From Homalodisca vitripennis (Eukaryota > Arthropoda > Insecta > Hemiptera > Cicadellidae), in assembly GCF_021130785.1 (NCBI RefSeq), contig NC_060213.1, forward strand, positions 67,189,001 through 67,253,000: a DNA stretch of 64,000 bases. Direction: 5' to 3'. The notes below the pieces were generated by a model, which made no database searches, was not told the DNA's origin, and saw only the letters and a list, made by a program, of their open reading frames with translations. Each line of letters opens with the position of its first letter. Within the stretch, counting starts at the first letter, position 1. The position numbers and the translations under genes were made by a program. Below, piece by piece: positions 38,270 to 49,999 of this stretch.

Positions 38270-39030
38270 GAACACACAATAAAAAGCAGTTCAATATTTT
38301 ATGGGAAATTTGTATGCGTTTATTAAAAATCTCTATAGCCATTCCTTAGAGACAAAAATATGTTGGGGTAACGACCCCTAACCAATATGAACTGTAGTTC
38401 CAGTAATTTTTATAATTTTATTAATTCAAACTTACTTATAATTTATACAGAAATTATTGTTTATTGGTTTTATAAATATTTCATGGTTCTCTTATCGAGC
38501 TCTAAATATTTGAGAAACGACATAATAACTATTAAGTATAAATGTGTGTCAAAGTAAAGGATTAGGGCAGCAAGAAGGCAGTCTGATCAGGCTATAGACT
38601 CGGTGACACGTGATTCTTCGAAATGCGTTTAGTAATTTGTATTTTACTAATATTAGGTAATTCTAAATGTATTCAATAATTCATGATATATTGTGTTTGA
38701 TATAAAAGTAGTGAGTACACTGTAATTATTGTTTTCGAGTATTGTATTCAGTAATTAATTGTAAAATATACTAGAATTTATGTAAGATTTTTAACAGTAT
38801 AATTTATTAAATTGCTGCTCATTATGTTTTAGTTCACAAGAAAGGTTTGTTGCTTTAACCTTGCTCTATAAATGTTCATTAAATTCTTGTTTTATTACGT
38901 TAGAAGATGATTATAAAATAATAGAAAACTCAAACAGCCAATGTCTTGCATTAATTTTCTAGAACAATCACTTTTAACTGCAGTTGCTAGAATATTGCTT
39001 TTCAGAGCCACCAATTGTATTACAGTATTT
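38270..39030. other. Region upstream of the I-helix exon, no exon found
   Basis: The preceding P450 exon should lie in or beyond this stretch on the - strand. The GC-richer patch at 38560-38640 was translated in all - frames and does not give P450-like sequence. Confidence 0.4.
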
Positions 39031-39034
39031 ATAT

Positions 39035-40418
39035 ATAATAGTATTCTCAATATTCCTCATCACGCAACCATAATTCAGCAAAAAATTAAAATCTATACTC
39101 TACTAGTTACTATAAACGAATTGAAATCTTCATTGCTATAAATTTTTTATACATTTAACCCATTCCGTAGTAACACTTCTTTTTAAATGCATTAACGGCA
39201 GTAAAATTGAAATATACGTTCTTTTCTTTTCAGGCCTAAATTTTTGGGTACTGCTACGGCGAAATAACTGATGATTTGGAAATTATCTAATCATTTTTTA
39301 TGTTTTCAGATTGAGTTACTCTAATTAACAAAGACATAATTTGAAGTATTCAAATTTAGTATACAATTATTATAAAATATTCACTACTAGTAAACACAAC
39401 TAGACCAAACTAAACAGCTTTAAAATAAAGAGAGGTTCTTTTAAAATAAAACGAATAGCCAAAGTGATTATTTGAAAAAAATTTAATAGGAATTCGATTT
39501 AAGTTTGGATTTCCAAAATCCCGTTTTGCTATTGAAGATTGAAAATATTGTTGCATTGCTTTTTTAGTTGTGTGGGAGTTTGAAGACTTGCTAGATACTA
39601 TTTAAATAGTATACGGGTAGAGTTGATTCGACGTAAACGCTGATTTTAGCTCTAGTTCACCTTCATTTTCTTAGTGCAGCATCTGATATCTAGTGCTGTC
39701 ATAGACTTGAATCCTGGAACTGGAGTTGAATTTCACATTCACATTGAATCAACCTTTCATACCATAGATAAGTTAAGTGTAGATAACTCGGTTACTCTAC
39801 CTGGAGATCTCGTCTAAAACCTTGTAGTGCTCTCAATTGTGCACCTGATACCAATGAGAATAACCCTTCACCTAGTGTTATATTTTTATGCTAGATGGCC
39901 CTGGTATTGACACGATGTAAAAAGTTTATTTTGAGATTTTTCATCGACAACATTCTTGGATTTCTTCAGGCGAACAAGCCTGTGACAGCGTCATAATCCA
40001 TACGCTGCGGTAAGAGGAAGGTTAAATAGAAATCGTTGATAATGACAAAGCTCTGACATAATAATATCCTTATGTGTTTGTGTTGGAGAAGGTGATTAGT
40101 GTCTCTATTTCAATGGTTTATCGTAAAGGCCGCCTAGAGTGAAACAGGGAATATCGCAAGGCTGCATATTGGAGTCTACTTGTCTAAGAAAATCTTCACA
40201 TGGCAGCCTAGTATTAACAGAATATATAGGTTAATAACTTCCTTGTAACCGTGGTCTAAAGAAATACCATACTTCTACTAAAAGTAAGTATGTATATTTT
40301 GTGCCATCTTAAATATTATTAATTTATTTTTATAAGACTTGCATTTACCCATTACCCAAAATCCACACGAGATACAAAAACATTGTTTATAACAAACTGT
40401 TGAAGAATTGTTATATTC
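39035..40418 (+). repeat. 1.4-kb inverted repeat, left arm
   Basis: Nearly identical (about 95% by eye) to the reverse complement of 57252-58655. Similarity runs from TTCTCAATATTC near 39045 to TTGTTATATTCC near 40418. Within it, about 39655-39815 is open in one + frame (VIDLNPGTGVEFHIHIES, then FHTIDKLSVDNSVTLPGDL), and the same frame and stop occur in the other arm. A later phrase, KQGISQGCILE, faintly recalls the P-Q-G motif of reverse transcriptases. Probably two copies of an uncharacterised transposable element. Confidence 0.8.
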
Positions 40419-41199
40419 CAAAACGTTCAAATTTTTGTCCCTGACCTCATATATAACAGAGGAAGTTGTGATATTTATTTCAAAATTTAAAATGACCGCA
40501 GTAACGAAACGAATTAGTTTACACATCTGTTTAACGAATTCGTATAAGATCGATTTTCGTAGTAATATTTAACTTGTTTAGGCTTTTTGCTTAAAGCCGC
40601 GCTATATAGAATAAGCATGTAACCCAGGGATGCTCAGAATATCAAGAAAGACTTAATATAACACTTTAAATATCTATCCAAAATTTAATTAAAACTAAAA
40701 AAATTTTAGCTTTTCATGGTAATAATATTATCAGCTCAATATGTTTACCTTTTTCAGTAAAATTTAAATACAAAGCTAATTTATTTTAAAGAATTTTTAA
40801 AGCATTGTTTTATTTTAACGCTTGTTATGGTTTTGTTTACATTGCTGGTTGAATGTTTTCTTCAATAATGGTACGAAGACTATAAATTTAATTTAAAAGT
40901 TTCATAGTTACTAACATTCTAACATTACTACGATAAACAAACCACTTTTATTTTAACACAACGAAGAAGGCCTTGTTGTCGGAAAACCTTGACCATAAAA
41001 AACAAACTGTAAGAACTAGTCAGAAGAGCCCTTAGTTATCAATCGGTAAATAAACTTTTAATATGTACATTTCTCGTAACTAACAAAACATTTATATATT
41101 TTTTAACGTCATTTATATATATATATTACTCTTAGATATTTCGTTTGTATGCAACTCTCACGGATCAATGTTAAAATATTTATGTATATTAATTAAAGT

Positions 41200-41470
41200 G
41201 TAAATTAGTTCTTTAATTATCTTGGTGGTCAGAGGGTTATGAATAACGAAGGCTACTCCTCCATACCCATCTTCTATTTCTAGTCGCAATATTTTGAAAT
41301 CGTTATCTCTGAGTGTATCTTGTGGATTAAGCCATGTTTCTTATAGGATTGCAATATGAGTCTTGTCTTTTGTCATATAATGAATAAGTTTTGGCCACTT
41401 TTACGTGATAAATCTTAAGCTCAATTCAATCATATTTAATTGAGTATTTTCTTCTCTGTTCATTGCCGAA
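41200..41470 (-). pseudogene. LINE endonuclease-domain relic
   Basis: The - strand reads KDKTHIAIL-stop-ETWLNPQD, then NDFKILRLEIEDGYGGVAF and VIHN. This matches the start of the AP-endonuclease domain of Jockey/CR1-type LINE ORF2 (I-x-A-L-Q-E-T-W-L...D-G-Y-G-G-V-A). The Gln of QETWL is a TAA stop here. Only the first part of the domain survives. Confidence 0.65.
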
Positions 41471-41715
41471 GTTTTATGGATTATGACTAAGGCACACCTC
41501 AGTTTGGAGACTATTTGTTCGTTTCCAGTTTTATTGAATGTGTTTTATGAAATGTCTGGATTGTATTTCGATATTTGTGAGACCCCAAAGATCTTGAAGA
41601 AGTTGTTTTTAGTAAGTCATCTTCATTTTACTTATAATATCTTCTCGCCTTAAATTTTGGTTTGCAGGTTGGTAGATTGTATTGTTGGAGATCATAATAA
41701 TAACGTGTAGTTAAT

Positions 41716-41717
<2 letters not shown>

Positions 41718-41763
<46 letters not shown>

Positions 41764-41873
41764 TTATATATATGTATATATATATATATATATATACATA
41801 TATATATGTATATATATATAATACATATAATGTATATATGTATATATATGTATTTATATATATATGTATGTAC

Positions 41874-41906
<33 letters not shown>
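41718..41906. repeat. Compound (TA)n/(TATG)n array
   Basis: About 190 bp of interrupted AT dinucleotides with GTATATAT variants. A long Tyr/Ile frame through it is an artefact. Confidence 0.95.
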
Positions 41907-41907
<1 letters not shown>

Positions 41908-41999
41908 CAATTCGGTATAACTTCCTTTAATGTTTCGGCATTTACCGTTTTCGAAAAGGTATAATAAAAAATAACACAGCAGACAAACAAAATTAGCAT

Positions 42000-44900
42000 A
42001 AGTGAATTAAGCTGTATACCAACACTGGCGTAAATTAAAATGGCCTTTACTACACACTATTGGTCATATTTTCTTGATCTTGGCAATAAGGAAAACTCAA
42101 CATTGGGACCTAAATATAGTTTACTCGAACCAGAAGCGTTCATATTCATTAAACATTTTATTCCTAAATTCATTTATACATACACGGGCGAAGACTTCAT
42201 ACATACACTTGCGTGTGAAGCTGCGGGTAACTAACTGCTATAACTTATACTGCTATAAATAATAACACTTTTATATTTTATATTAGTATTTTTAGGTTTC
42301 AGTTATTGGTTTTGTCATTACAAAAATCTATAATCTAATTCTTTTTATTCTTTAATTTCATTGAATACCCTTTCTAAGCAATCATTATCACCAACGTCTT
42401 TATTTCATTCAGATGGATCCTTCACAACATAAATAACACTCGATGTACACTAATTTAAATAAACTGCATTGCCTATTGTGAAGGCGCAAAATAAAGTGCT
42501 TGAAGTAGTAGTCAGGTAATTTATGGGAATTGATAAATGTACCCACCTCGTAGTTTTAGTTAAATATTTAGCTCATAATTTTTAAGATTTATAAAAATAT
42601 AAAAAAAATTATTGAGAATGGATAAACTGCCATTAAGTATTTCGTCTATATCTCTCCATGAAATATCCTTGACGTTATACCCTAATAAAAAACAAACAAA
42701 ATATTTATAGCATATTTTAATACTTTAAAAGTTCCTATATTTGGTAACCCTATTACAAAAGTTTATAAGTAAGTAATATACGATTGGGTTATGGATATCA
42801 AGTTATCATTCTAAAGTAGATCTCACGTCAAAAATAATTCAACCCCAATTTACAAAAAAAAAAAAAAAAAAAACTGTTTGAAACAAATGATTCTAACATG
42901 CCAGGCAAGAGTATAGTAGGATTTCGTATATTTACCATCGTTGTACATTACAAAAATATAGCACTACGTTCTAACGATTGAAATCTACAATCTCCTTCAG
43001 GTTTCAGAAAACCCTATTACGTAAAAAAAACTTACAATAGAAAACAGTTGTAGCAATTAACCACTAGCCAAATGTTTAAGTGGTACATGATTGGTACAGG
43101 ATCGGCATGAAGTCCACACTTGATAGAATGAATCCAAGCGATATTACTGCACATGATCCAATTATTAAAAAAGTGGTTTTTTTTATTTGAATTTTTCTTT
43201 AATCGTGACAAAAAAAATATGTCTCCTGAAGCAGCCAAACTGATACAATGAATCAAAGTCTTCATAATAAAGGTAATTCTAGGCGGAATACGATTAATTT
43301 AAATTTTGGTGGAAATAGCACTTATGAAACCCATAGATTTAAAAGAAAAAAAACATTAGATGCTCCTCTTATTTGCAATACAGCTCACTTATTTTACGTG
43401 CAAAAGACTTTTATTAGTGCTCATTTTAAAGCTTATTTCAAGCACTACAAAACCCTTTTTTATTAGAATGCCTAAAATGCATCTGCTCGCCGCTAGATAG
43501 CATTGACCACATCGATTAAATTTCAGACAAAATAAAAAACGGCTTTGATCTTTAATATCTAGCTTAATATTGCACTTAGAATACTTTATAAAAAAAACCA
43601 AATCGTTCATTTTTCTACCTGCTACAATTTTTTTTTTTATAAAATTTTTGATAAAACGTATATTTCTGGAGATATTTGCAAAAGACAGATGAAAAACGTG
43701 ACAAAATTGCGAATTGTCAATTGCCAATAACTTGAAAATTATTGGATATTTCGAAAAACTTTACAGATGATTTTTTGCTTAAAATTAGGCATTCTATCGA
43801 TATCCGAGGTTATCTTGAAAAAATAAAAATTCACCCCCGAGAAGGGGTGGCAACCACCCCCAGGGTGGTTGCGGAATTCAAATCATTTTCACTTTTGAAG
43901 TTAAGGGTAAGATGAACCTAATTCCAAAATTGCATGCAATTCGGTTCACAGTAAAAAAATTCGGAACAATAATGCTTCAATGACTGCACTAAATACTACA
44001 ATCAGTAAGTCACACAAGCCATTGAGATTTTGTAAACTTAACACACAGAAATTAATTTAATAATGATTGGTATATCTTTAAAAAAAGGTTAGCTATAGTA
44101 CGATGTTACAGTTAGGAATGTACTAAGGTAACAACTATTGCATATTTTATTTGAAATTATTATTGAAACATACTGTATTTATTGTAACTATCCGTGTTAA
44201 TTGTTCCTTGCAGGACTCAACTAGGATTTAAGACAAAGAAATGACGACAGTGTGTTTGGTAGTATGCGACCATCAATTAAATGTAAAATACTACACATCA
44301 CTATGGACCAAATAAGACCAATGTACAAGAAGTGAGGGAAATGTTAAAAATACTCGTATAATGCTGATACTGGTTAGTAGCCTTCGTGTTATTCGATTTA
44401 TATATCCCAGTAAGCATACTCCTCAGGAGGGTTCATTTCTGGGTAATTTGTACTTCTCGTTAAATCTAAAATGGGTACAGAAAAATCCGATGTGTCACTT
44501 ATCTGGGCAACCTTATGGATTTCCAGGAGCTGCACAATGTCGAGATTCTAGGTAGATCGATAGGTCTAGCCTACTGTGGGAGATGACTGTTGGAGTTGGT
44601 GGAGCCCCCCTGCTTTGACTGGAAAGGCTGGTTCATCGCTGACGAACGCGGCAGCGGCAGTACAACTGAACGTTACGTCGTATGGAACGTACGAAAGCAT
44701 CTGTTGTTTACATTGCTTTCCTACCTTAGAATGATAATATTTTGGCAGGATGTGACTAGAATCAAACAATAAATAATGTATCCTAAATTTAATGTTATAA
44801 ATTAAAACTTCTATTAACTAATTACATAAAAATACGATTGGTATGTTTACAACGTAAGAAAAAGGATGATGCAATCAAATGTTTGGCTACAGTCAAACAG

Positions 44901-45600
44901 AGGGAAACCGAAGCGCCATTTCATTCTAAATAACTCAATTATGGATAAAACTGTATATTTCCTCTTTTACACAGTTAGTGTCTGTGAGCAGCTTTATCAC
45001 ACACAAAAACCCAGTTGGATAGTTACTGCCTAAATCATATTATATAAGAACTGAAAGAGTTGATTTGTTTTAAAGTGATAGAATTATTTTGAAAACTCAA
45101 TACTTTACTGAAAGCATTTACAAACCCAATAAAATCTGTATTAACACAAAGGGCGATATCAATTTTCATCCAGACCCATTACTTCATTTCAGGATATAGT
45201 AGTACATAATTATTACAAGACGTGGTTTTATGGGTGGATTTCAAACGAATACTGTATATTTTAAACTCATAATTTGAATATGAAGCATGGCATTACACAT
45301 TTCAGGTAGGAATGAGTTTTAATAAATGAATGTGATTAATGGGAAAAGCAATGTTTCCACACGATGGACAGAAGCGTGAATAGGGCTAAGAAAATTAAAA
45401 CAATAACTTTTAGGTGGTATTATACGTGCAAATTATGCAGTTTCAACTAGAATTTTACTGAAATCGATTCAGAAACTAATAAATGATCGAATAGTGTAGT
45501 AATTTAAAATGAGTAGGGCAACAATGTTCACCAATAGTTACCAATATAAAATGGATAGCTATGGATGAAGGTATAAATAAATGAAGCTATGGGAGCCATA
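42000..45600. other. Gene-free region with probable TE debris
   Basis: The segment 43480-44010 reads like a non-coding arthropod DNA element: repeated poly-A/T tracts, then a GC hairpin CACCCCCGAGAAGGGGTGG and GGTGGCAACCACCC near 43833-43870. A GC-rich patch at 44550-44720 shares words with 28960-29070. A 20-base poly-A lies at about 42853-42873. Open frames at 42040-42262, 43032-43727 and 44361-44772 have no family resemblance. Confidence 0.4.
43830..43875. repeat. GC-rich hairpin
   Basis: GGGGTGGCAACCACCCC forms a near-perfect inverted repeat. A second pairing uses CACCCCC...GGGGTGG just before it and CCCCCAGGGTGG after it. It is embedded in AT-rich DNA. Confidence 0.7.
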
Positions 45601-45704
45601 AATAGGAAGTAGGCTTCATTCACATCCGGTGTGTGGTTAGAATTCGAGGCAACCTAGTTTGTGTTTGCAAGAGTATGCACGGGATTGTAACGTGCATCGT
45701 AAAC

Positions 45705-46115
45705 ATGTAAACGTTATTAGCATGTAGCTGCAATAGGGAATACATAGGCGAGACAAAAAGACCACTAAACGTAAGGATAAAAGAACACAAAGAAAACACG
45801 AGAAAGGGTTTCACAGAAAAGTCAAAAATTGCACACCATTGTTGGTCCGAAGACCATCATATGAATTGGGATGAAGCCCACATAATACATCGGGAACCAC
45901 ATTTCTTCAAAAGGAAATTAATTGAGGCAACATACATTAAATTGGCAGACCAACCAATCAGTCAACCATCAGTCGAGATTAGGCCGCTTTGGTTGCCAAT
46001 TCTAAAAAATGAACTAAAGAGAAAACCAAAAGTATCAAACGGATCGGATATTTGTAATAAACCAATGCGGAGTCACAATATGGTTTTAAGAAGTTCATCT
46101 CGCATGAACCAATAA
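45705..46115 (+). pseudogene. Penelope-like element: GIY-YIG endonuclease domain
   Basis: The + frame reads CSCNREYIGETKRPLNVRIK, then EHKENTRKG, then KIAHHCWSEDHHMNWDEA, EPHFFKRKLIEATYIK and PISQPSVEIRPLW. This is the C-terminal GIY-YIG nuclease of Penelope-like retroelements: YIG, the R of RIKEH and the E of IEATYI are all present. The GIY half is shifted out of frame and the reverse transcriptase is absent, so the copy is 5'-truncated. It is followed by a terminal-repeat-like segment with a hammerhead-like motif. Confidence 0.75.
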
Positions 46116-46119
46116 TAAC

Positions 46120-46560
46120 GAAAGGGCCCATTCCTGTTCCCCTTACCTTGTATTTCCGCCATCTTGTTTTAGCCAGCCGTCACGATTGCCATTGGCTAGT
46201 CCCTCTGGTCAGTCGTAGGTGGTTAGTAGACGAGTGAAGACGTATTGTGACCTGTATTCCGTAGTTTAGTTTTAATGATTAGTGTTTTGTATAGTTTTGT
46301 ATTGAGTGCATGTCTTTAGTGTTAGTGAAGTTGACAACAACATGTACGTTGTGATTCCTGACTTAGGCGTGCACCACGCTTTAGCAAGATTTGTTTATTT
46401 TAACCTAGTTTGTAATTATGTATTAGGTTAGTTCTCTACCTGAAGAAGAGATCAGATTGCAGATCTCGAAACGTAGTGTTACTGTTTTTTTGTTTCACTG
46501 AACGATGGCAAATGTCCGGAAAAATCCTGTTTCCTTAGCATGTTTAGTTTGACGGGAACA
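46120..46560 (+). mobile_element. Penelope-like terminal repeat (pLTR) segment
   Basis: This GC-richer stretch starts just past the GIY-YIG frame stop, includes a CGCCATCTTG-type start and a G/T-rich middle, and ends around the hammerhead-like hairpin. The position and motif order are those of Penelope-element terminal repeats. No second copy was found upstream of the ORF fragment. Confidence 0.5.
46436..46476 (+). ncRNA. Hammerhead-ribozyme-like motif
   Basis: The core CTGAAGA (46440-46446) is followed by a perfect 6-bp stem GAGATC/GATCTC (448-453 with 462-467, loop AGATTGCA), then GAAAC (46468-46472). This is the conserved core order CUGANGA-stem II-GAAA of hammerhead ribozymes, known from Penelope-like terminal repeats. 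Outside, CTAC (46436-46439) can also pair with GTAG (46473-46476). A convincing stem I and cleavage triplet were not established, so activity is doubtful. Confidence 0.5.
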
Positions 46561-46689
46561 TCGGCATAATGTAAGCCATAATGACTTGTTTTAGCCTTGA
46601 GGTTACATGCAGATTAGGATTGTCTTTAAGATTTATCTATAAACTCCTCCCACTTTCTATCTTTTTAAAACTAAATTTTTACACTGATA

Positions 46690-46775
46690 CTGTACCGTGC
46701 CGCAGTTCTCTGGTATCCACCCGGTAGCATCTTCTGGTATACCGAGGTTCCGAACCACGTTTTTTATTGAACCTA
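46690..46775 (-). CDS. Candidate orphan exon, unknown
   Basis: On the - strand, an acceptor-like CGTTTCTAG precedes an open, GC-richer stretch. It reads NVVRNLGIPEDATGWIPENC followed by GTVQYQCKN, and runs to a stop near 46667. The amino-acid use is protein-like, but I recognise no family. It could be an exon of an unseen gene or a TE fragment. Confidence 0.25.
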
Positions 46776-46779
46776 GAAA

Positions 46780-49150
46780 CGAATAATAAGGATTCAGCAA
46801 AATCTGTGGATTAGTAACAAGACTAATACTCTGCTGAGTTCTAAGCTACTCTCTGTGACAATAATGGCTAAAACAAACGCAACTTAAAAACAGATAACCA
46901 ATGCTGTTTTACATTAGTAACCTCCTGGTAATCTCCTGAAATAGAATATAAAACAACGCTTCTATGAATACGCTTGTTGAGACACTCTGTCATATTTACG
47001 AAACAATAAATCAAGAATCTTTATTTCCAAAAGACATTACAATCATTTGTTAACACAAAAACATACCACAAAATTATATAAAATTGCAATGGATAGACAA
47101 CTCTGAGCTAATAGATGAGTTGAGGTTGCCATCTTTAATTAATTAAACGCAGATGAGCTTGGCAGCTCCTCTTTCGGATTAAAATATATACAATTAGAAT
47201 AATTAATAAACCATACCAATATTTAAAAAAAGCACGAAGAATTAAGTTGTATTTCGTAATACAAATCTGAGTGCGGCCCTGGTGCCAAATAAAGGCTAAT
47301 AATCCAACATAGCTTTACTTTCTCACTCAGGACGTTTTCGCACTGCTGTTGGCGGTGACAAAACCCTGCTTCTGAAGTTTTCAGTTTGTCGTTTGTTCGT
47401 GTTTGTAACGCTTAGGTCAGTTATGACTTTTTTTAAGAACTTTAATTCTCAGTACTATGTATTTAATGATTAGTGTAGTGTCCACAATTAATTTGTTGGA
47501 AAAACAACTTTGTATTTTATTTGTAAATGAAATACTCTCAAATCACAGGTCACTTCTGAAAAAACGTTGCAACATTTCAAAAATCTATGCAATCTTAATG
47601 TGAAATGTTATTTAGATTAAAAATCCGAATGAGGCTGCTGTTCTATCAACTTTCAATTAATGCTACACATTACTTAGGGCAGTTACTTAAACTGTCATTA
47701 AAGGAGATTTCTCCAAAATCACGAGGACATTTGTCTCTCCATTTCTCACGTAGTACAGTCCCAAACGAAATGTTTTAAATATCTATCGATTATTCAAATG
47801 AATAAATGATTTATGTCCATCAGCATCATACAACAGAAATTACAAATACATAACCTGGAAATTGACTGGCCACGTAACCAGTAGTGTGGCCAGTTTTTAT
47901 AAGGCAAAGATACAATAATATTTTTTTTCAGACTAGCACATAAAGTTTAAATATTCAAGAAAGACACTCTCTGCAATGCTTGTGATTTTAAACTTTGAAA
48001 TAGACTACTTAAATATTGTAATAACTATTTAATAATTTGAATTGTGAAAAAAATTTCCAAATATGAGTTAACATTAATTTATGACATACTGTATGTTATG
48101 GAAATAGTTTAACTATATTAACTAATTACCTGATTCAAAAACTCTACATCATGTTTAGTCATTAGCCAACTTTTCAACAGTGAACAAAATTTCTTAAGTC
48201 TAATGCTCTGTCTTAATAATAAGGGACTTGATTAAAATATTTAGTTGCAAGGTAACTATAGGAATGCCTAAAAATGGATTTGTTTTCTTTACTTGGTCTA
48301 AAATTACCTGCAGAACAGCTCCTAGGTTATAGTGATATATTAAATTATTTTATTTATTGTCACTTCTCCTGTAGAACAGACTTAAAACTTTAAACACAAA
48401 AATATAACGGAAATGGTGTGCGTTGTACAGTGACCTTCTACTGTAGAGTCGTTTCTACACGTAAAAAGGGAATGTGTCCCTATTTTCGCCCCTTTTCTCA
48501 TATATAAGTAAATAAATTTCTCATATATAAATTATTCATCCATTCATTCATTTATACATTTCCATTGCTAATCACACTTAAAAATACAACTTAGTGTTTG
48601 TGCTTCCACATATCAGCGACTAATGTATTGTAGCTCTAGCAAATATCTTGAAAGTGGAAATGTCTGATGGACTTTAGGTTTTTTTTTAGGAAACAGAGGA
48701 TTTTCTTAAAAATGCTCTCCATGTAAATAATAATTACAGTCTTACATAAAACTCCATTTAAAATAATTTGTATAAAAGTAAGAGTACATGACAGACATTT
48801 ATTTATAAACTATATTATTTATTTCGAGAGGCGGCCAGTGAAAAAGTTACGTACTAATGCAGAAGGAACGATGTGTATAAATAATTAGGGTTCATAATGT
48901 AGTTTTGTTACTATACAAAGTATAGTGTTCCTTAGATAGGAGAATTAGTTTATAGTTTTGAAATTTAGCGCGCTTTAACGTAAGATTCAAACCAGAATAC
49001 ATTTCAAAAATTTTGAAAAACATAAAATATAAATGAAAATGATTTTAAACATCTTATCACGCATCTTATCACTGAAAACCACCGATTAAAAATTTAACCC
49101 GGATGCTTTTAGTTACTTTTAGGACTAGATATGAAGACTTTACCAAGAAA
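46780..49150. other. Gene-free AT-rich spacer
   Basis: No exon is supported. The block starting AATAAATCAAGAATCTTTAT at about 47005 looks like the reverse complement of a LINE or gene 3' end (AATAAAGATTC...), but no coding remnant adjoins it. Confidence 0.35.
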
Positions 49151-49154
49151 AAAG

Positions 49155-49156
<2 letters not shown>

Positions 49157-49191
<35 letters not shown>
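49157..49191. repeat. (AT)n microsatellite
   Basis: An AT run of about 17 units. Confidence 0.95.
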
Positions 49192-49195
<4 letters not shown>

Positions 49196-49487
49196 CATCC
49201 TCATAGGCCCCAAGAGTACTCCGGCAAACAAGGTATCCTTCTACACAATTAACCTAATCAATCTCAGCATAGAATTATTTTAATTTATTGATATATGATT
49301 AAATACTAACACCAAGCACCTAAATCAGCTTATCTTGGTGTGAATAAAGCGATTTCTTGCATTCAAATATACACTCATAATATCTCCACTATCTTTGCAG
49401 ACATAGTAAAAAATGTAATTTTTTTCCGAGATCAAAACAAGCAAGCAACACCAAAGTTGGTTTTATTTCTTCAGAAATAGTCACTAA

Positions 49488-49935
49488 AGTGTGGGAAAAG
49501 GTTTTTATAGACTATAAACGTTTCTTACCAAGATCCACAAAAGATCATTAATATATTCTGATAGTAATTGATGCGTTTACTAAGTATTCAACTTTTCTAC
49601 CAGTTAGAGATGTAACAGCCAACTTAAACGTATCGTCGCTGTTAACTAAACATTCCATCTCTCATTTCTCAAGTTTCTTGAGTCAGACAATGCCCCTCAA
49701 TTCAGATAAAGAATTATAGCAGACATGTGTTTGAACTATGGCGTTCGGCTCTTTTATACCGTGCCAAATTATCCGAATCCATCTCACACAGAAAGATTCA
49801 ACAAGGCGTTAAAGGTAGCGATTAGGATTTTCTACAAACAAGTCTCTGGGGCCTAAATATTCAGTTTTTCAATTAGCTTACAATTGGGCTTCTGACTAAA
49901 ACCCTAGACCTCTCCCGCCAGCAGTGCATGATATC
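49488..49935 (+). pseudogene. Ty3/gypsy-type integrase relic
   Basis: The + strand reads VWEKVFIDYKRFLPRS, stop, YILIVIDAFTKYSTFLPVRD. After a frame shift it reads ESDNAPQFR, then YTVPNYPNPSHTERFNKALK, then FQLAYNWA. These are the integrase catalytic-core blocks of Ty3/gypsy LTR retrotransposons, with the first D (IDAF) and second D (SDNAPQF) recognisable. Several stops and shifts show it is dead. No LTR pair, protease or reverse transcriptase was found nearby. Confidence 0.7.
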
Positions 49936-49999
49936 AATTATAAATTAAGGTAATTACGGTATAATTCTTTACTTCTGCAGCCAAAGCGAAACTAATTAA

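Noticed and set aside
40960..41000. CGAAGAAGGCC...GTCGGAAAACC, a second hammerhead-like hairpin
   Set aside because: The core bases do not match (no CTGANGA and no exact GAAAC after the stem), and there is no adjacent Penelope coding sequence.
41718..41999. Tyr-Ile repeat open frame of 93 codons
   Set aside because: It is the (AT)n array translated.
44361..44772. Overlapping open frames on both strands around the GC-rich patch
   Set aside because: Mutually overlapping frames without domains. The patch matches a dispersed repeat elsewhere in the window.
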